Shown: piece after piece, positions 22,665 through 33,243 of the stretch
Layout of the letters: each line of letters opens with the position of its first letter
How positions within the stretch are numbered: position 1 is the stretch's first letter
Origin: Bremia lactucae
Lineage: Eukaryota > Oomycota > Peronosporomycetes > Peronosporales > Peronosporaceae
DNA: 64,000 nt
Assembly: GCF_004359215.1 (NCBI RefSeq)
Contig: NC_090615.1
Span: 5,725,699 to 5,789,698 of the forward strand
Direction of reading: 5' to 3'
Program-made: the position numbers and the translations under genes
Notes under the pieces: generated by a model
The model's database searches: none
What the model was told of the DNA's origin: nothing
The model's input: only the letters and a program-made list of their open reading frames with translations

Positions 22665-23507
22665 CTAGCGCAGGAGCTGATACTGGCGGGGCCAGTAAAA
22701 GTCGCGACTTACTGTGAGGTAAGTCTTCTCACGTCCACGATGTCCACTTGTTGGAGCATCGTGACACTCATACATGATGCGCAAGCGCAAATCATTGTGA
22801 GTCGGGACGACGACACGTGGGGTGTCGCCGGTAACGGCTGTGTAATACAATAAGCCGTTACGTGTTGTGTATCGATCGGATGACGATCGATATAAAGCCG
22901 GTAGATCTTTAAAAGATTTATCGGATGGATTCATTAAATGATCCATCAGACAAAGAAGGTCCTTATCTTCTTTATAGGCTTTCTTTATTTCATCAACTAA
23001 GGTTGATGATGGAACACTCGTAGTGAGTGTTGCAACAGTAAGATCACTTTTACTGTTGGGGTGCACTGCTGACTCGAAATCGGGTCGGCGTGATAACGCA
23101 TCAGCGACGACATTAAGTCGTCCTGGTTTATATTCGACGGAGAAGTTATACTCCGCGAAGAAGGATAGCCACCTCGCCATTCTTTGCGAGAGGTGTGGGC
23201 TATTGACGGCCGTGCGTAATGACGCATGGTCCGTATATACGATGAACGGTCTATCTCCTAGGAGGTAGACCCTAAATTTAGCCAATGAATATTTCATGGC
23301 AAGGAGTTCCTTGTCATGCACTGGATAATTGCGTTCAGCTGGTTGCAGCTGACGCGATTGGTAACAGACGACGCGCTCCGCGCCATCTGTATCGTATTGC
23401 ATTAACGCACAGCCGATTGCGAAATCGCTGGCGTCACAGACCACATGGAATGGTCTGTCTTGATCCGCAATCGCCAATATGGGCGATTGCATCAAGCTTT
23501 GCTTGAT
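22665..23507 (-). pseudogene. Element A RNase H and integrase zinc-binding domain
   Basis: This open stretch begins at the gap. RNase H shows VVCDASDFAIGCALMQ, NYPVHDKELLAMKYSL and FIVYTDHASLRTAVN. The linker ends NVVADALSRRPD. The H2C2-type integrase zinc domain follows (YECHDAPTSGHRGREKTYL), ending at about 22680. RNase H removes the RNA template during reverse transcription. This part looks intact but is cut off from RT by unknown bases. Confidence 0.85.
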
Positions 23508-24165
23508 NNNNNNNNNNNNNNNNNNNNNNNNNNNNNNNNNNNNNNNNNNNNNNNNNNNNNNNNNNNNNNNNNNNNNNNNNNNNNNNNNNNNNNNNNNNNN
23601 NNNNNNNNNNNNNNNNNNNNNNNNNNNNNNNNNNNNNNNNNNNNNNNNNNNNNNNNNNNNNNNNNNNNNNNNNNNNNNNNNNNNNNNNNNNNNNNNNNNN
23701 NNNNNNNNNNNNNNNNNNNNNNNNNNNNNNNNNNNNNNNNNNNNNNNNNNNNNNNNNNNNNNNNNNNNNNNNNNNNNNNNNNNNNNNNNNNNNNNNNNNN
23801 NNNNNNNNNNNNNNNNNNNNNNNNNNNNNNNNNNNNNNNNNNNNNNNNNNNNNNNNNNNNNNNNNNNNNNNNNNNNNNNNNNNNNNNNNNNNNNNNNNNN
23901 NNNNNNNNNNNNNNNNNNNNNNNNNNNNNNNNNNNNNNNNNNNNNNNNNNNNNNNNNNNNNNNNNNNNNNNNNNNNNNNNNNNNNNNNNNNNNNNNNNNN
24001 NNNNNNNNNNNNNNNNNNNNNNNNNNNNNNNNNNNNNNNNNNNNNNNNNNNNNNNNNNNNNNNNNNNNNNNNNNNNNNNNNNNNNNNNNNNNNNNNNNNN
24101 NNNNNNNNNNNNNNNNNNNNNNNNNNNNNNNNNNNNNNNNNNNNNNNNNNNNNNNNNNNNNNNNN
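23508..24165. other. Assembly gap (658 N) inside element A RT
   Basis: There are 658 unknown bases between the RT palm and the RNase H domain. The expected RT thumb and connection would fill about this size. Confidence 0.95.
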
Positions 24166-26045
24166 CCAAGAAGTGGTATTTCGCTTGCAGCGAATATACA
24201 CTTCTTGAGATTTGCATACAACTTATGCTTTCGCATAAGTGTAAGAACCTGACGAACGTGAGTTTTATGAACTTCCACGTCCGTCTTACCGTCCATGGCC
24301 CGGCTATGGACGAATACATCGTCGAAATAACTCGGTGCGAAATCCCGCACCGGTCTCAACAGATTTGTTACACATCTGTTGAATGTTGCAGGGGCGTTAC
24401 TAAGCCCCTGAGGCATCACTAGCCATTCCCAGAGCATCCCACTGGGGGTGCTCACTGCTGTGTACGGGATGTCCCGCTCACGCATAAGGATTTGATAGAA
24501 CCCATCCATCAGATCCATAGACGAAAAGGTCGTACTCTTAGACATACCATCTATGATTACGTCTTTTCTCGGTATCGGCGTTTGAGCCGGTACTGTTGCA
24601 GCATTCAGTTTGTTGAATGCGTGCACTATTCGCCAGCCACCTGTGGCCTTTCGCACACAGAAGGTCAGAGAGCTATTGACTCCCTCAAATGGCCCGCTTT
24701 TACTCGATCGGTAAAGAATTTATCTATCGCAAGTTCTTGTTCACGAAGCAGTGGCCACTGCTTCATGACACAGTACTTCGAGCCCGGTTTGAGCTCGATC
24801 TCATGTCGAGTGCCTTTAATCTTAGGCAACTCGAATGGAACCACTTCAGGAAATACATCCCTGAATTCTATTGAATCCTCGTATAGAGGATTTCCCTTGA
24901 GTGACTCCCAAGATTGAGTACTGTATCTCTTAATCCGAGTCTTCACATCGAGGACACTTTCGTCCATCGATAAGCTGCTGAGAATCCGTCCGTTCTCTGC
25001 ACAAATTACCGCTGACCCAATGTCGGTTACGTAGTTGTCCTCTGTGACGAATACGCAGGTCTGCTTGATTTTACCACCATGCAGATCTCTCAAGAACCGC
25101 TTAGGTTCTAGGGTTGGTAATTGAGTTATCTCCGAAGTTAACTTCGGAGGCGCATACAGATCAAGAGTATAAGCGCCTACTCTCGAACCGTTATAAACCA
25201 AGACATTAAATGTCTCGGTTTCTTCCTGGGATTTATCCACAGGCTGCCGGGGGATTATTCCCTCGGGATCTAGAAGTCTAGTAACTTCTACCATTTGAGG
25301 GGATTTCTCCTCAAATACGTGGGGACTATTTCCCTCAACGTCTTCCGAATGTGATTGCGCTATCACAGTCGGGTCCACTACGGTTGACTCTCTACTCGAC
25401 CTTGGATCATCGTGTTGTCCCTTTGGGGCAACCGGTATACTCCTTGAATGTCGCCCACTAAGCGTACATTCATGTCTCAATCCACTCGACCTTTTCGCGT
25501 GGTGGACCTTCGGCGCAGCCTGTGTATTAACACAGCCGCCGGCAACTAACTCCACAGTGTGATTGGTAATCACACTGTGATCTTGTGCAGTTGTACCAAC
25601 GACCGTACCACAAGTGAGGCCATCGCACTCACTCGTAGTACATCCACACGCTTGTGGACGCTCCAAGACGTTCATCAGATGGCCATCTGATAAACAAGTG
25701 GCAGGCATCTTTACGGATCGATACTGCCAGCTGATCCTTGCCTCGTATATTCTGAGCCAAGAAAAACCTAGGATGACATCAAATTTGTCACTTAAAGTCA
25801 GTACGATGAAATCATCATCGTACTGTAAATCTTTTAACGTGTAGTTAAATTTCACTATGCGTTTCATTACTGTTATCTATGCGCCTGTCGCTAGACGCAC
25901 CGTCATCCTCGTTGGAGGGTGTCGCCCTTCACATATTTGAGCTAACGCCCCTCTAGCGACTGGCGACGAATAAATTCAACGGCCCACAATCCACTAGGGC
26001 TCTAAGTGACAAATTATTTGTCACTTTTAATTTCAAGGTGATGAG
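24166..26045 (-). pseudogene. Element A protease and reverse transcriptase
   Basis: The retropepsin region lies at about 26040-25700: a VDCG sequence near 25990 at the position of the active-site Asp and DVILGFSWLRIYE at about 25770. A 250-residue linker follows, then the RT start (FRDVFPEVVPFELP and LKPGSKY, near 24800). After a small deletion and frameshift at about 24665 the palm continues with WRIVHAFNKLNA, FSSMDLMDGFYQI and the catalytic YFDD box in PSYFDDVFVHS. RT copies the element RNA to DNA. The frame stops at the gap. Confidence 0.85.
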
Positions 26046-26449
26046 GGATACCCCATCGCTAGGTCACACAATAATTGTGTTCTGAAACAAATTTTGTTAA
26101 AAGATTTGAAATTCTCTTGAGGTTGCTTGATCAGTAGGGCGATGCGCCCCTACTGTGAAAATGAATCAAAAACTCAAATACATATAGATTTTTCTTATTT
26201 TTTTAAAATAAATTTTTTTAACTATTTTTGACTAAAAAAATTAAAAATTGTTGTTAAGCCATAAGGTCCGCATATCCCAATAAAACGTTTATCAACCATT
26301 TTACAAGTAACATTATAACCGATTTTTAACGACCCGTTTTTTGGCGGTCCGCCTAGTTGTTACGATTTCGCAACAATGTCGGACCGGCGACCGTTGCCCT
26401 TTTTGGTATCGGTCCATAATTACATCCAGTACTTTTCGGTACTGGGCGC

Positions 26450-27529
26450 GGGTACTGCACTCATGAGCGTAGTGTTCTAACTTCTGACAGCGATTGCATA
26501 TCTGCTATCGCTTATTTTTCGAATAGCGAGGTCTCCCGCTTTCGACACAAGAAAGGTCCATAGGTGAGTCGACGAAGAGTCCCTCTTAAGATGGTTCATC
26601 GATTTGACGATGCCATAAGGGCACGTCACATCGTCGACGAGCAAATGCAAGTCGCATCCGCTCAGTCAAATTTGGTAGGTCGTGCAAAAATTTGGGCATT
26701 AGGCCTCAAGTTTCGCGACCTATTTGTATTTGGCTCGCTAGAGGCTTTTAAAGCTCGGCTCAAACAGACGTTTAAACCGCCTAGGGTTGAGTTTAGAGCT
26801 CAACTAGAACTTCTGAAACTCAAGCAAGGCAAGCGTGATGTTCACGCACATGCCCAGCACATAAGACTTCTAGCGAGTTGTATCACGAACAACCCAGTTC
26901 ATGAACACACGTCGATTACGGTGTTCATGGAAGGTCTTACTCATGGTCCCATGAAGACCCGCCTGTTTCGCTTGGAACTGGATACACTTGAAGAAGCAAT
27001 ATTGTTGCGGAACAGGAGGACTTTAGCTTTAGACAGACTCAAGCTAGTCGTCATCTTATCATCCTCCAAGATGACACGAGCTGGGAGGTCCAGAACCTAT
27101 ACTTAAAGACGTCTATCTTTAAGGTCCGGGACGACGCCTGTGTGTGTGTCATCCCAGGTACAGGGGTCTGTGCCTGTGGTAACCTCAGCAGTTCTGCCTG
27201 TTGAGAGCCTTGCTGATTAAGCAAGGCTCAGCGGAAAAGCGTCGTCATAAAAACGCCATCGGGACCACCCTTTTTACAAACGCCGTTTTCACACACGCCA
27301 TTGGACCCATGTCAACCTTCTCCTTCGCCTCGTCAAGTTTATGTTATATGAACTTAGCGATTGCTAAATGTAGGGCATCTCTGTCCAAACCGGACAGAAT
27401 GACCAAGATGGCATCATTCCCTACGGTCGAACTCATTCGTTCGATCGCACTCCTTTCTATGTCACTTAGAAAGGAGTAGCCATCACGCGAAATGTGATGC
27501 GTATTTCCATTATCATTTAACATGTCCAT
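26450..27529 (-). pseudogene. Element A Gag with an internal inverted segment
   Basis: The Gag N-terminus starts at 27529 (MDMLNDNGNTHH) and continues, with a stop near 27344, to RTLKIDVFKYR at about 27108. The middle of Gag (DDAIRARHIVDEQMQ to GGPEP, 26563-27099) is on the plus strand. Minus-strand Gag resumes at about 26557 with ESGRPRYSKNKR and a zinc knuckle, CNRCQKLEHYAHEC (about 26500-26459). The middle is therefore inverted in place. Gag forms the particle shell and binds RNA; this one cannot be made as one protein. Confidence 0.82.
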
Positions 27530-27579
27530 GTTAGATGATAGAAGTGGGGTCCTTGGACGGACTACAAAATGCTACCAGG

Positions 27580-28023
27580 TGTAATTGGGCACTGCCGACT
27601 TGTACTGTTTCAGTACAAGTCCACTTCGCACTGCATCAGTGCGAGTGATGTCTCACGTCACTCCACGTACACTAGTACGTGCAGAGATAGACTCTCTTTA
27701 AAAAACTTTCTTTAAAGAGGGTTAAAAGTAAAATGTACTTAATATAATTTAGTACTTCTTTTTTTATCTTTTTAATGCTAACTTAATTTATGAACTAATA
27801 CAAAATATGTAATAAAGTATTATCTGTCTCTCTCTTTGCGCGCGTCCAGTGCTGACTGGACCGCGGAGCAAGTAGATATAATGGTCTATATCTACCAATG
27901 GATAAAAGCTTTCCGAAAATTACTATGTAAAGTAAAATTCTCTCGATATTATCCGCCACTTAGATAACATTTTAATCATCAACCTTCAAGTGTTAATTTA
28001 ATGAAACGATGCACCCCGTTACA
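27580..28023 (-). repeat. 5' LTR of element A
   Basis: The 444-nt LTR has inner end TGTAATTGGGC at 27580 and outer end CCCCGTTACA at 28023. The primer-binding position just inside reads CCTGGTAGCA on the minus strand, as in element D. The inner part holds three hairpins. Confidence 0.88.
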
Positions 28024-28401
28024 CTTAACGTACACGACGTGCAGTCACAAGACTTGATTGTGTGGTGCGCAAGTAGGCGCCATACTTACTTAGTTATTAG
28101 TATAATAAAGTCAGTAATAGATAGAAGAAAGTTACTTAGGAGCTTAATTATTAACACAGGTTTACTTCACAATGCCAAAGCCTTAAAATTTACCTCTAGT
28201 AGCTTAAACTTCTTAGCTACTTAAGACCTTCCTATTTCTTATTGCGTTAATATTACCAAATGTGGTAAAATTGGAACTATTAAGTCAAATTATCAATAAA
28301 GATAATAATTTGAACTTCTTTACTTACTTCTTCTGATAGAAAATATATTAATTATATCTATTATAGAAAAAAAAATATGTAACAGGACAACCCGTTACAT
28401 C
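28024..28401 (-). repeat. Probable inner part of the 3' LTR of element C
   Basis: The segment starts with the right CTTAA duplicate and ends CCCGTTACA, followed by TCACCCCCTC, the inverse of the purine tract and LTR border seen in A and D. It contains AATATTACCAAATGTGG (about 28247) and GGAACTATTAAGTC, bases also seen at 54640-54790. Its LTR nature is inferred from the border and from what follows. Confidence 0.5.
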
Positions 28402-28663
28402 ACCCCCTCACAGTCTCAAAGTGACTGAGACGAGGTGAAAGAGAAATACTATTCTGTCTTTCCCTGTAAAAAATTTGCACTATTCTTTATTTCTTCTTTT
28501 TTAAAACTCCAATTTTGTTGCATTATTTATTTTGTTTAAAAATCAATTCGTTTGCGAATAGTATCGAAACCTGTGCGCGTCGCCTGCAAGGCAGGAACGC
28601 CCCGAATCAACCCGTGTCATGTCCGTGAAACCTACCGGCTCTCACGTGACAACCTAAGAGGTA

Positions 28664-29500
28664 ATGACGAAGTTGATTGACACTTCCTCAGACCCTTTTG
28701 GTGCGGAGTCATCTTGTGATGACTGCATCGATGACAATAACTCTGGTGCTCTTAAAAAGAAGCCTTGGTTGCCCTCTAAGGGCAACCTAAGTCGTTGGTA
28801 TGGTTTTAATGACAAACGATCGATACCTTTTCCGTTATTCAAATCATCCAGGCTTCTCAAGCCTGGTGAGAGCGAAACGGAAATCTTCATTGATGCTCTT
28901 TTCCGGCATCGGTCGTACACATGTAAGCGGACAAAGGATGACACTCCTTTGTTCTAAGCTTGGAAAGCATTTGTACAGAATGTGCAAAGCATAGGCTGCA
29001 AGGTCTGACTTGACAAACTGAATGCTTTCCGTGACCGGTTCGAAACGGGCCGTAGTCGGTGCACGCTACAAGTTGCACCTTTTGTCTAAAAAGGCAGGAT
29101 TATTTTGCCTCTCGTGGGGGGTATGTCCTGAGAAAGCATACCCCCTTAAAGATCCGTATTAAATGACGCTCATCTCTTGTGAGATGCGCGAAGGGATTGA
29201 GAACCTCCGATCCTTTTACGATCGCGAAAAGCGCTCGTTCTCCGATGAACCCTCTGTCGAGGCGATGGGTTTTGTCGTACTGTCGAACGAGACCCGGAAC
29301 GTCCATCATCAGTTGGGAACGAGGTTCTCCGCCATCATGCGAGGGTGGATTCCCTCCCCAACAAACGAGGTACCTAATTCGAACCCCTTTCGCCTCACGG
29401 TGGCTTAAGAAGCGTTCAACAAAAAAAGCTTTTCATTCTTCGAATCCGTCAATGGATTTTGGCGAGGAGGGAAAATCGGAATTGCCTCCTTCACCAAACC
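28664..29500 (+). pseudogene. Antisense reading frame of element C, diverged homolog
   Basis: The frame begins MTKLIDTSSDPFGAE. It shares with the family A antisense protein the string KKPWLP, the block FIDALFRHR (family A: FYLDAFLKHR), AWKAFVQNVQSIG (family A: AWSAFIRNVKDIG), and KLNAFRDRFE (family A: KLNANRVKFE). A stop at 28957 and others later interrupt it. The next piece (29163-29408) has RSFYDREKRSFSDEPS, matching SIYKRQGRVFSDGPS of element D. Similarity is at the protein level while the DNA has diverged widely. Function is unknown. Confidence 0.6.
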
Positions 29501-29639
29501 CGAGCCAACGTCGTGACTTGGATCACATCGTTCATTATTCAAGGGATGACATTGATCACGAGCGATCTCATCGTCGCGAGTTAGTGGTGACGGTCAATAA
29601 TGTTTTTTGTGACCAGCTGAAAGTTTGTGCGCAAATTGC

Positions 29640-30240
29640 GACTGGTCAACTGGCGAACGCACGGACACATCGTGAGATATGTCTTTTCACGTCCAAGATG
29701 ACCACTTGTTGGTGTATCGTGGCACTCATACATGATGCGTAAACACAAATCGTTATGAATAGGGATGCTGATATGAGGAGTGTCGCCAGCAATGGCTGTG
29801 TATCACCGTAATCCATTGCGTATTCGTGTATCGATCTGTTGAGCATCGATACAATTTCCAAAATCCTTCAAGGATTGTCGTGATGGATTCCTAAGGTAGT
29901 CCATCAAACCTATACGAGCCTTAATTGCTTGATAAGCTCTTATTGCGTCATCGAGTAATGTTGACGACGGAACACTTAATGTTGCACCAGTGAGCTTATC
30001 CTCACTGTTGTTTTGCGCAGCCAGCTCAAAAGTCCGGTGCGAAAGGACATCAGCGACGACAATAAGCCGTTATGGTTTATATTTCACGGAAAAGTTGTAC
30101 TTTGCAAAGAAAGGCAACCATCTCGCCATTCTTCGCAAAAGTCGACTGTTTGTGGTCGTGCGTAAAGACGCGTGGTGCGTAAAAAGAATGGACAGTCTAC
30201 CTCCCAAGAGATAGATCCTTAACTTAGCCAGTGCATATAT
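29640..30240 (-). pseudogene. Element C RNase H tail and integrase zinc domain
   Basis: The minus strand encodes the end of RNase H (about FAKYNFSVKYKP) and the linker VVADVLS. The zinc-binding domain follows (IMYECHDTPTSGHLGREKTYL, about 29760-29690). Stops are present. The element's catalytic integrase domain is not found. Confidence 0.7.
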
Positions 30241-30245
30241 CCGCC

Positions 30246-30930
30246 TTTAAAACATTCAGGCTCTCGTTGAGGCTCAAATTTCTCTCGAGCCGCTGCTCGT
30301 CATCTTGATTCTTCCTGTTTGACAACTAGATAACAGTTCGGCGGAACATTGCGACTTTACAAGGAGTCAGCAACGCGCACAATTTTTATAAAATCAAAAA
30401 CGTTTTGCCTTCTATGCCGCCTATTGCGAGAAATCGACGAAATAATTTTCTCGGCCGCTGCATACCGGTTTACGCCATGTCTCAATCAAAGAGGTAAATA
30501 CAGTTACAGCTCGAGATTGTACAGGAGTTCTGCCGCGGCTCGTACGCAAAGCTCAACCTGTCCAATATGTGCTGCTTGCGCTGAACCGAGCGACAACATG
30601 TCCATTACTTCCAGGTATGTGCATCCTTTAGCGGAGAGACACGGTAAAATATCTTGGCATACCGTTTGAGCAGTCATTACTTGAAGCAACCGTAGTGAAT
30701 TTCTTGGAACAGCGGTTTTTCTACGATGGCTTCAAATAATGGTTCAACCGGGCACGCAGCTTTGAAGCAGCACCTCCTTTCCCCATCTCGGGTGTCTTGG
30801 GGTGGTGGGGCGACTGTACGTTGTACCTGCAATCCCCCAGGCTGCGCTTGTTCACGTGGTCTGGACGCCACCGATATCGCCGAAAAGACACCCAATACAT
30901 CTCAACTTCAAACGTGTGGATGCTTAATAA
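30246..30930. other. Unassigned sequence between element C and the LINE fragment
   Basis: Only short frames on both strands are present and none resembles a family I know. One minus frame (30689-30504) is rich in Cys, Ala and Leu. I see no gene that can be supported. Confidence 0.3.
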
Positions 30931-31404
30931 GTGACAAACTTCGGAAAGTTCTCGAAGAATTTACGTCGCCTCTTACTAAAGTCTAATATGTACTGCAATT
31001 CCACCTGGCGGGTCCGCCTACTGTCGGTTCGTTTCGCTTTTGTTTTTAGAGCCCTCCACTCCAGGCATTCAATATTGTGTGAGAGTGGCTACCGCGCCGT
31101 TGAAACAGAACAATTTCTTTTTGACTGCGACCTCGCTGCTCAATTATGGTGTCATATCCACCGTCTTCTGGCGCCATTCTTTGATCGGCGGGCTTCTTGG
31201 TTGGACATTGCTTTAGCAGCTAAGAGGAAGTTCCGTTTGGTGTGGGACCCAGAAACGCTGGGAGTCTCCGACGTTTTAAATACGCGTCGTGCCGTTGCAT
31301 TCCACTTCATCTGGTTCGATCGAATCAATATCATTTTGATGGTCTTCATCCGACTCCATGCTTCTCCGTGCTGCTGGCCATCTTTTCGACCACTAGCATA
31401 TTAA
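30931..31404 (+). pseudogene. LINE-type retrotransposon 3' fragment (RT zinc-binding region)
   Basis: The 157-codon frame contains RAVETEQFLFDCDLAAQLWCHI, then RRAVAFHFIWFDRINI. The pattern E-T-x-Q-x-L-F-x-C then W is the zf-RVT region that follows RT in non-LTR elements, which is common in oomycete LINEs. The RT palm is absent, so this is a truncated 3' end, the usual product of incomplete LINE insertion. The expected Cys pair before ETEQ is degraded. Confidence 0.6.
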
Positions 31405-31989
31405 AGCGCCGCAGCCTTCGACAGCGATATGATACTGTCTAACATACGGTCTTTCAACGCGTCTAAATGGTGCTGGCGCGCAACTCAGCCTTTTCCAGAT
31501 TTCTGTCCGCGTACTCTTCGTCAGTCGAAGTCCGTCACAGACCAGGGTGAATCTATTTGATATGTCCTAGCGTCCTCCTGGAGTAAGGCTTGTACTCTGA
31601 TTAACATACGGTTGGAACAATTAATTTTTCCATTACCGTGGTCAAAGGCTTCGGCGCTGAACGGTAGGTCGGAGCTGCTAGGGTGGTGTACAGTAAAAGA
31701 CAAAGTGAATATATTATGCGTGTAAGCCTTAACTATCTTCTTATCAGGCTAACCTGTCCATCGTGCATCCCTTGAGCCTAACACCTTAAACTTGAAACCT
31801 CTCGTCCTTCAACAGTTTCATCTTCCGCTGAAGCCACCGCGGTGTGATCAACACGACGGAATGCGTTTCAAAACTTTTTGCAACTCCAGTGACGTCTCCA
31901 GCGAGTCCCAGAAACTCTGCTGCAGCATCACTTTCAAGCAATCCTTTCTCACAGTGCAGTGCACGCCTGTTTTAGACTATCCTGCTATG
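31405..31989. other. Repeat-derived sequence, probable Copia 3' region
   Basis: This lies downstream (on the minus strand) of the Copia RNase H end. It may hold the 3' untranslated part and LTR of that Copia element, but I could not define LTR borders. No gene is seen. Confidence 0.3.
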
Positions 31990-32387
31990 GTATATTGAGA
32001 ATATCTCCGTAGTGCCAGCAGCAGAGTGGCGCTGAATGCCTTCGTAAGCAAGTCTGCTGTCATCGCCTCAGTTGACACAAAGCTGAGCTCTAGAATCCCC
32101 TTCTTGGTGTAGTCTTAAGAACTTTAGCTGGATATCAATACGCTTGGCGCGTGCCGAGCTTTCTTCATTTTCCATCTGTCGACTGGCCGCCTAGTTATCC
32201 ATTTCTATTGTCATGGGTAACGCCATTACAAAGTCTAACTCAGATTAAAATTCAAGCAGGTCAAATAGTTCTTCTCCGTCATGCAATAACAATGTAAATT
32301 CAGCTTTCATTATCGACAGTGAGACGGTTGCCTGCTTCCAGCAGGTCCAACCCACCTTCATACCATCGATACGAAATATAGCGCCGC
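31990..32387 (-). pseudogene. Copia RNase H fragment
   Basis: The minus strand translates to AIFRIDGMKVGWTCWKQAT at the upper end, VSLSIMKAEFTLL, ENEESSARAKRIDIQLKFLK, and finally EAMTADLLTKAFSA. This is the conserved end of Ty1/Copia polyproteins. Stops and shifts are present. The upper end is interrupted exactly at the element D LTR, and the missing upstream part is found at 42426-43950. Confidence 0.82.
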
Positions 32388-32845
32388 TGTAACGGGGTGT
32401 ATCGTTACATAAAATTAACACTTAAAGGTTGTTAATTAATATATTATCTAAAAGGTAGATAATATTTGCAGGATATTACTTTTTATAGTAATATATAGAA
32501 TTCTTATCCATAAAAAGGTATAGACCATTATACCTATTAAGTCCGCAGACTAATCAGCTGTAGGAGTAATCAAAGAGAGAGTTCCAGATAAGATAGAGAT
32601 AAGAATTCATTTACATGTTTTTAGTATTAGATTTTAATTAAGTTAGCATTTACAAAGTTAGAGCAAAAGACACTTAATTATATTTAACACAGTATTCATT
32701 TTTACTCTCTTCGGCTAATTACCTTAAGAGAAGTCTTCCTCTTCACGTACTAGTGTACGTGAAATAACGTAAGGCACCACTCGCAACTGAAGCAGTGCGA
32801 AGTGGACTTGTACTGAAACAGTACAAGTCGTAATGCCCTGGTACA
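32388..32845 (+). repeat. 5' LTR of element D
   Basis: It starts TGTAACGGGGTG and ends CCTGGTACA; the 3' LTR has CCCCGTTACA at this place. The following CCTGGTAGCACTTGG is the primer-binding position. Three hairpins lie near its end, at 32742-32763, 32781-32800 and 32806-32828. Confidence 0.88.
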
Positions 32846-32895
32846 CCTGGTAGCACTTGGTAGTCCGTCCAAAGACCACATTTTCCACATCTAAC

Positions 32896-33143
32896 ATGGA
32901 TATGTTAGATGATAGTGGGAATACGCATCACGATTCCCCTGAAAGCTACTCCTTTCTAAGTGATATGAAAAGGAGTGCGGTTGAACGAATGAGTTCGACC
33001 GTAGGACACGATGCAATTTTGGCAATGATGTCCAATTTGGACAGAGATGCCCTCCATTCAACCATCGCCAAGTTCATACAACATGAACTTGACGAGATGA
33101 AGGAAAAAGTAGCCTTGCTGAATCAGCAAGGCTCTCAACAGGC
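32896..33143 (+). pseudogene. Element D Gag N-terminus, cut by gap
   Basis: The frame starts MDMLDDSGNTHHDSPE and includes SFLSDMKRSAVERMSSTV and the helical stretch FIQHELDEMKEKVALLNQQ. It is the plus-strand equivalent of 27529-27195 in element A and is open up to the gap. I chose the ATG at 32896 because the homologous frame in A also starts there. Confidence 0.75.
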
Positions 33144-33243
33144 NNNNNNNNNNNNNNNNNNNNNNNNNNNNNNNNNNNNNNNNNNNNNNNNNNNNNNNNN
33201 NNNNNNNNNNNNNNNNNNNNNNNNNNNNNNNNNNNNNNNNNNN
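33144..33243. other. Assembly gap (100 N, likely of unknown true length)
   Basis: Exactly 100 N separate element D Gag from the XRCC2-like gene. A round 100-N length usually means the real distance is unknown. Confidence 0.95.

Larger units (their letters stand above)
13377..28023 (-). mobile_element. Gypsy element A, minus strand, complete but broken, host of element B
   Basis: Both ends are defined. The outer LTR ends read TGTAACGGGG at 13377 and CCCCGTTACA at 28023, and both are flanked by CTTAA (13372-13376 and 28024-28028), a 5-bp target duplication. Reading the minus strand the order is 5' LTR (28023-27580), Gag, protease, RT, RNase H, integrase, chromodomain, 3' LTR. Without the nested element B its length is about 8.6 kb. 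Several frameshifts, an inverted Gag segment and a 658-N gap in RT make it non-autonomous as assembled. Confidence 0.92.
28402..30245 (-). mobile_element. Gypsy element C, minus strand, old and truncated
   Basis: Minus-strand Pol fragments (30240-29640) and a plus-strand antisense frame (28664-29500) have the same relative order as in elements A and D, so this is a related but diverged element. The integrase core and everything upstream of RNase H are missing. It ends at about 30245 against unrelated sequence. Confidence 0.7.

Noticed and set aside
23434..24422. Long frames on both strands across 23508-24165
   Set aside because: They consist mainly of N; only the minus-strand RT and RNase H ends are real coding sequence.
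26564..27106. A separate plus-strand gene of 180 codons
   Set aside because: It is the middle of Gypsy Gag, inverted within element A, not an independent gene.
30349..30895. Short frames on both strands in 30349-30895 as genes
   Set aside because: No homology, no good codon pattern by eye, and they lie between repeat fragments.
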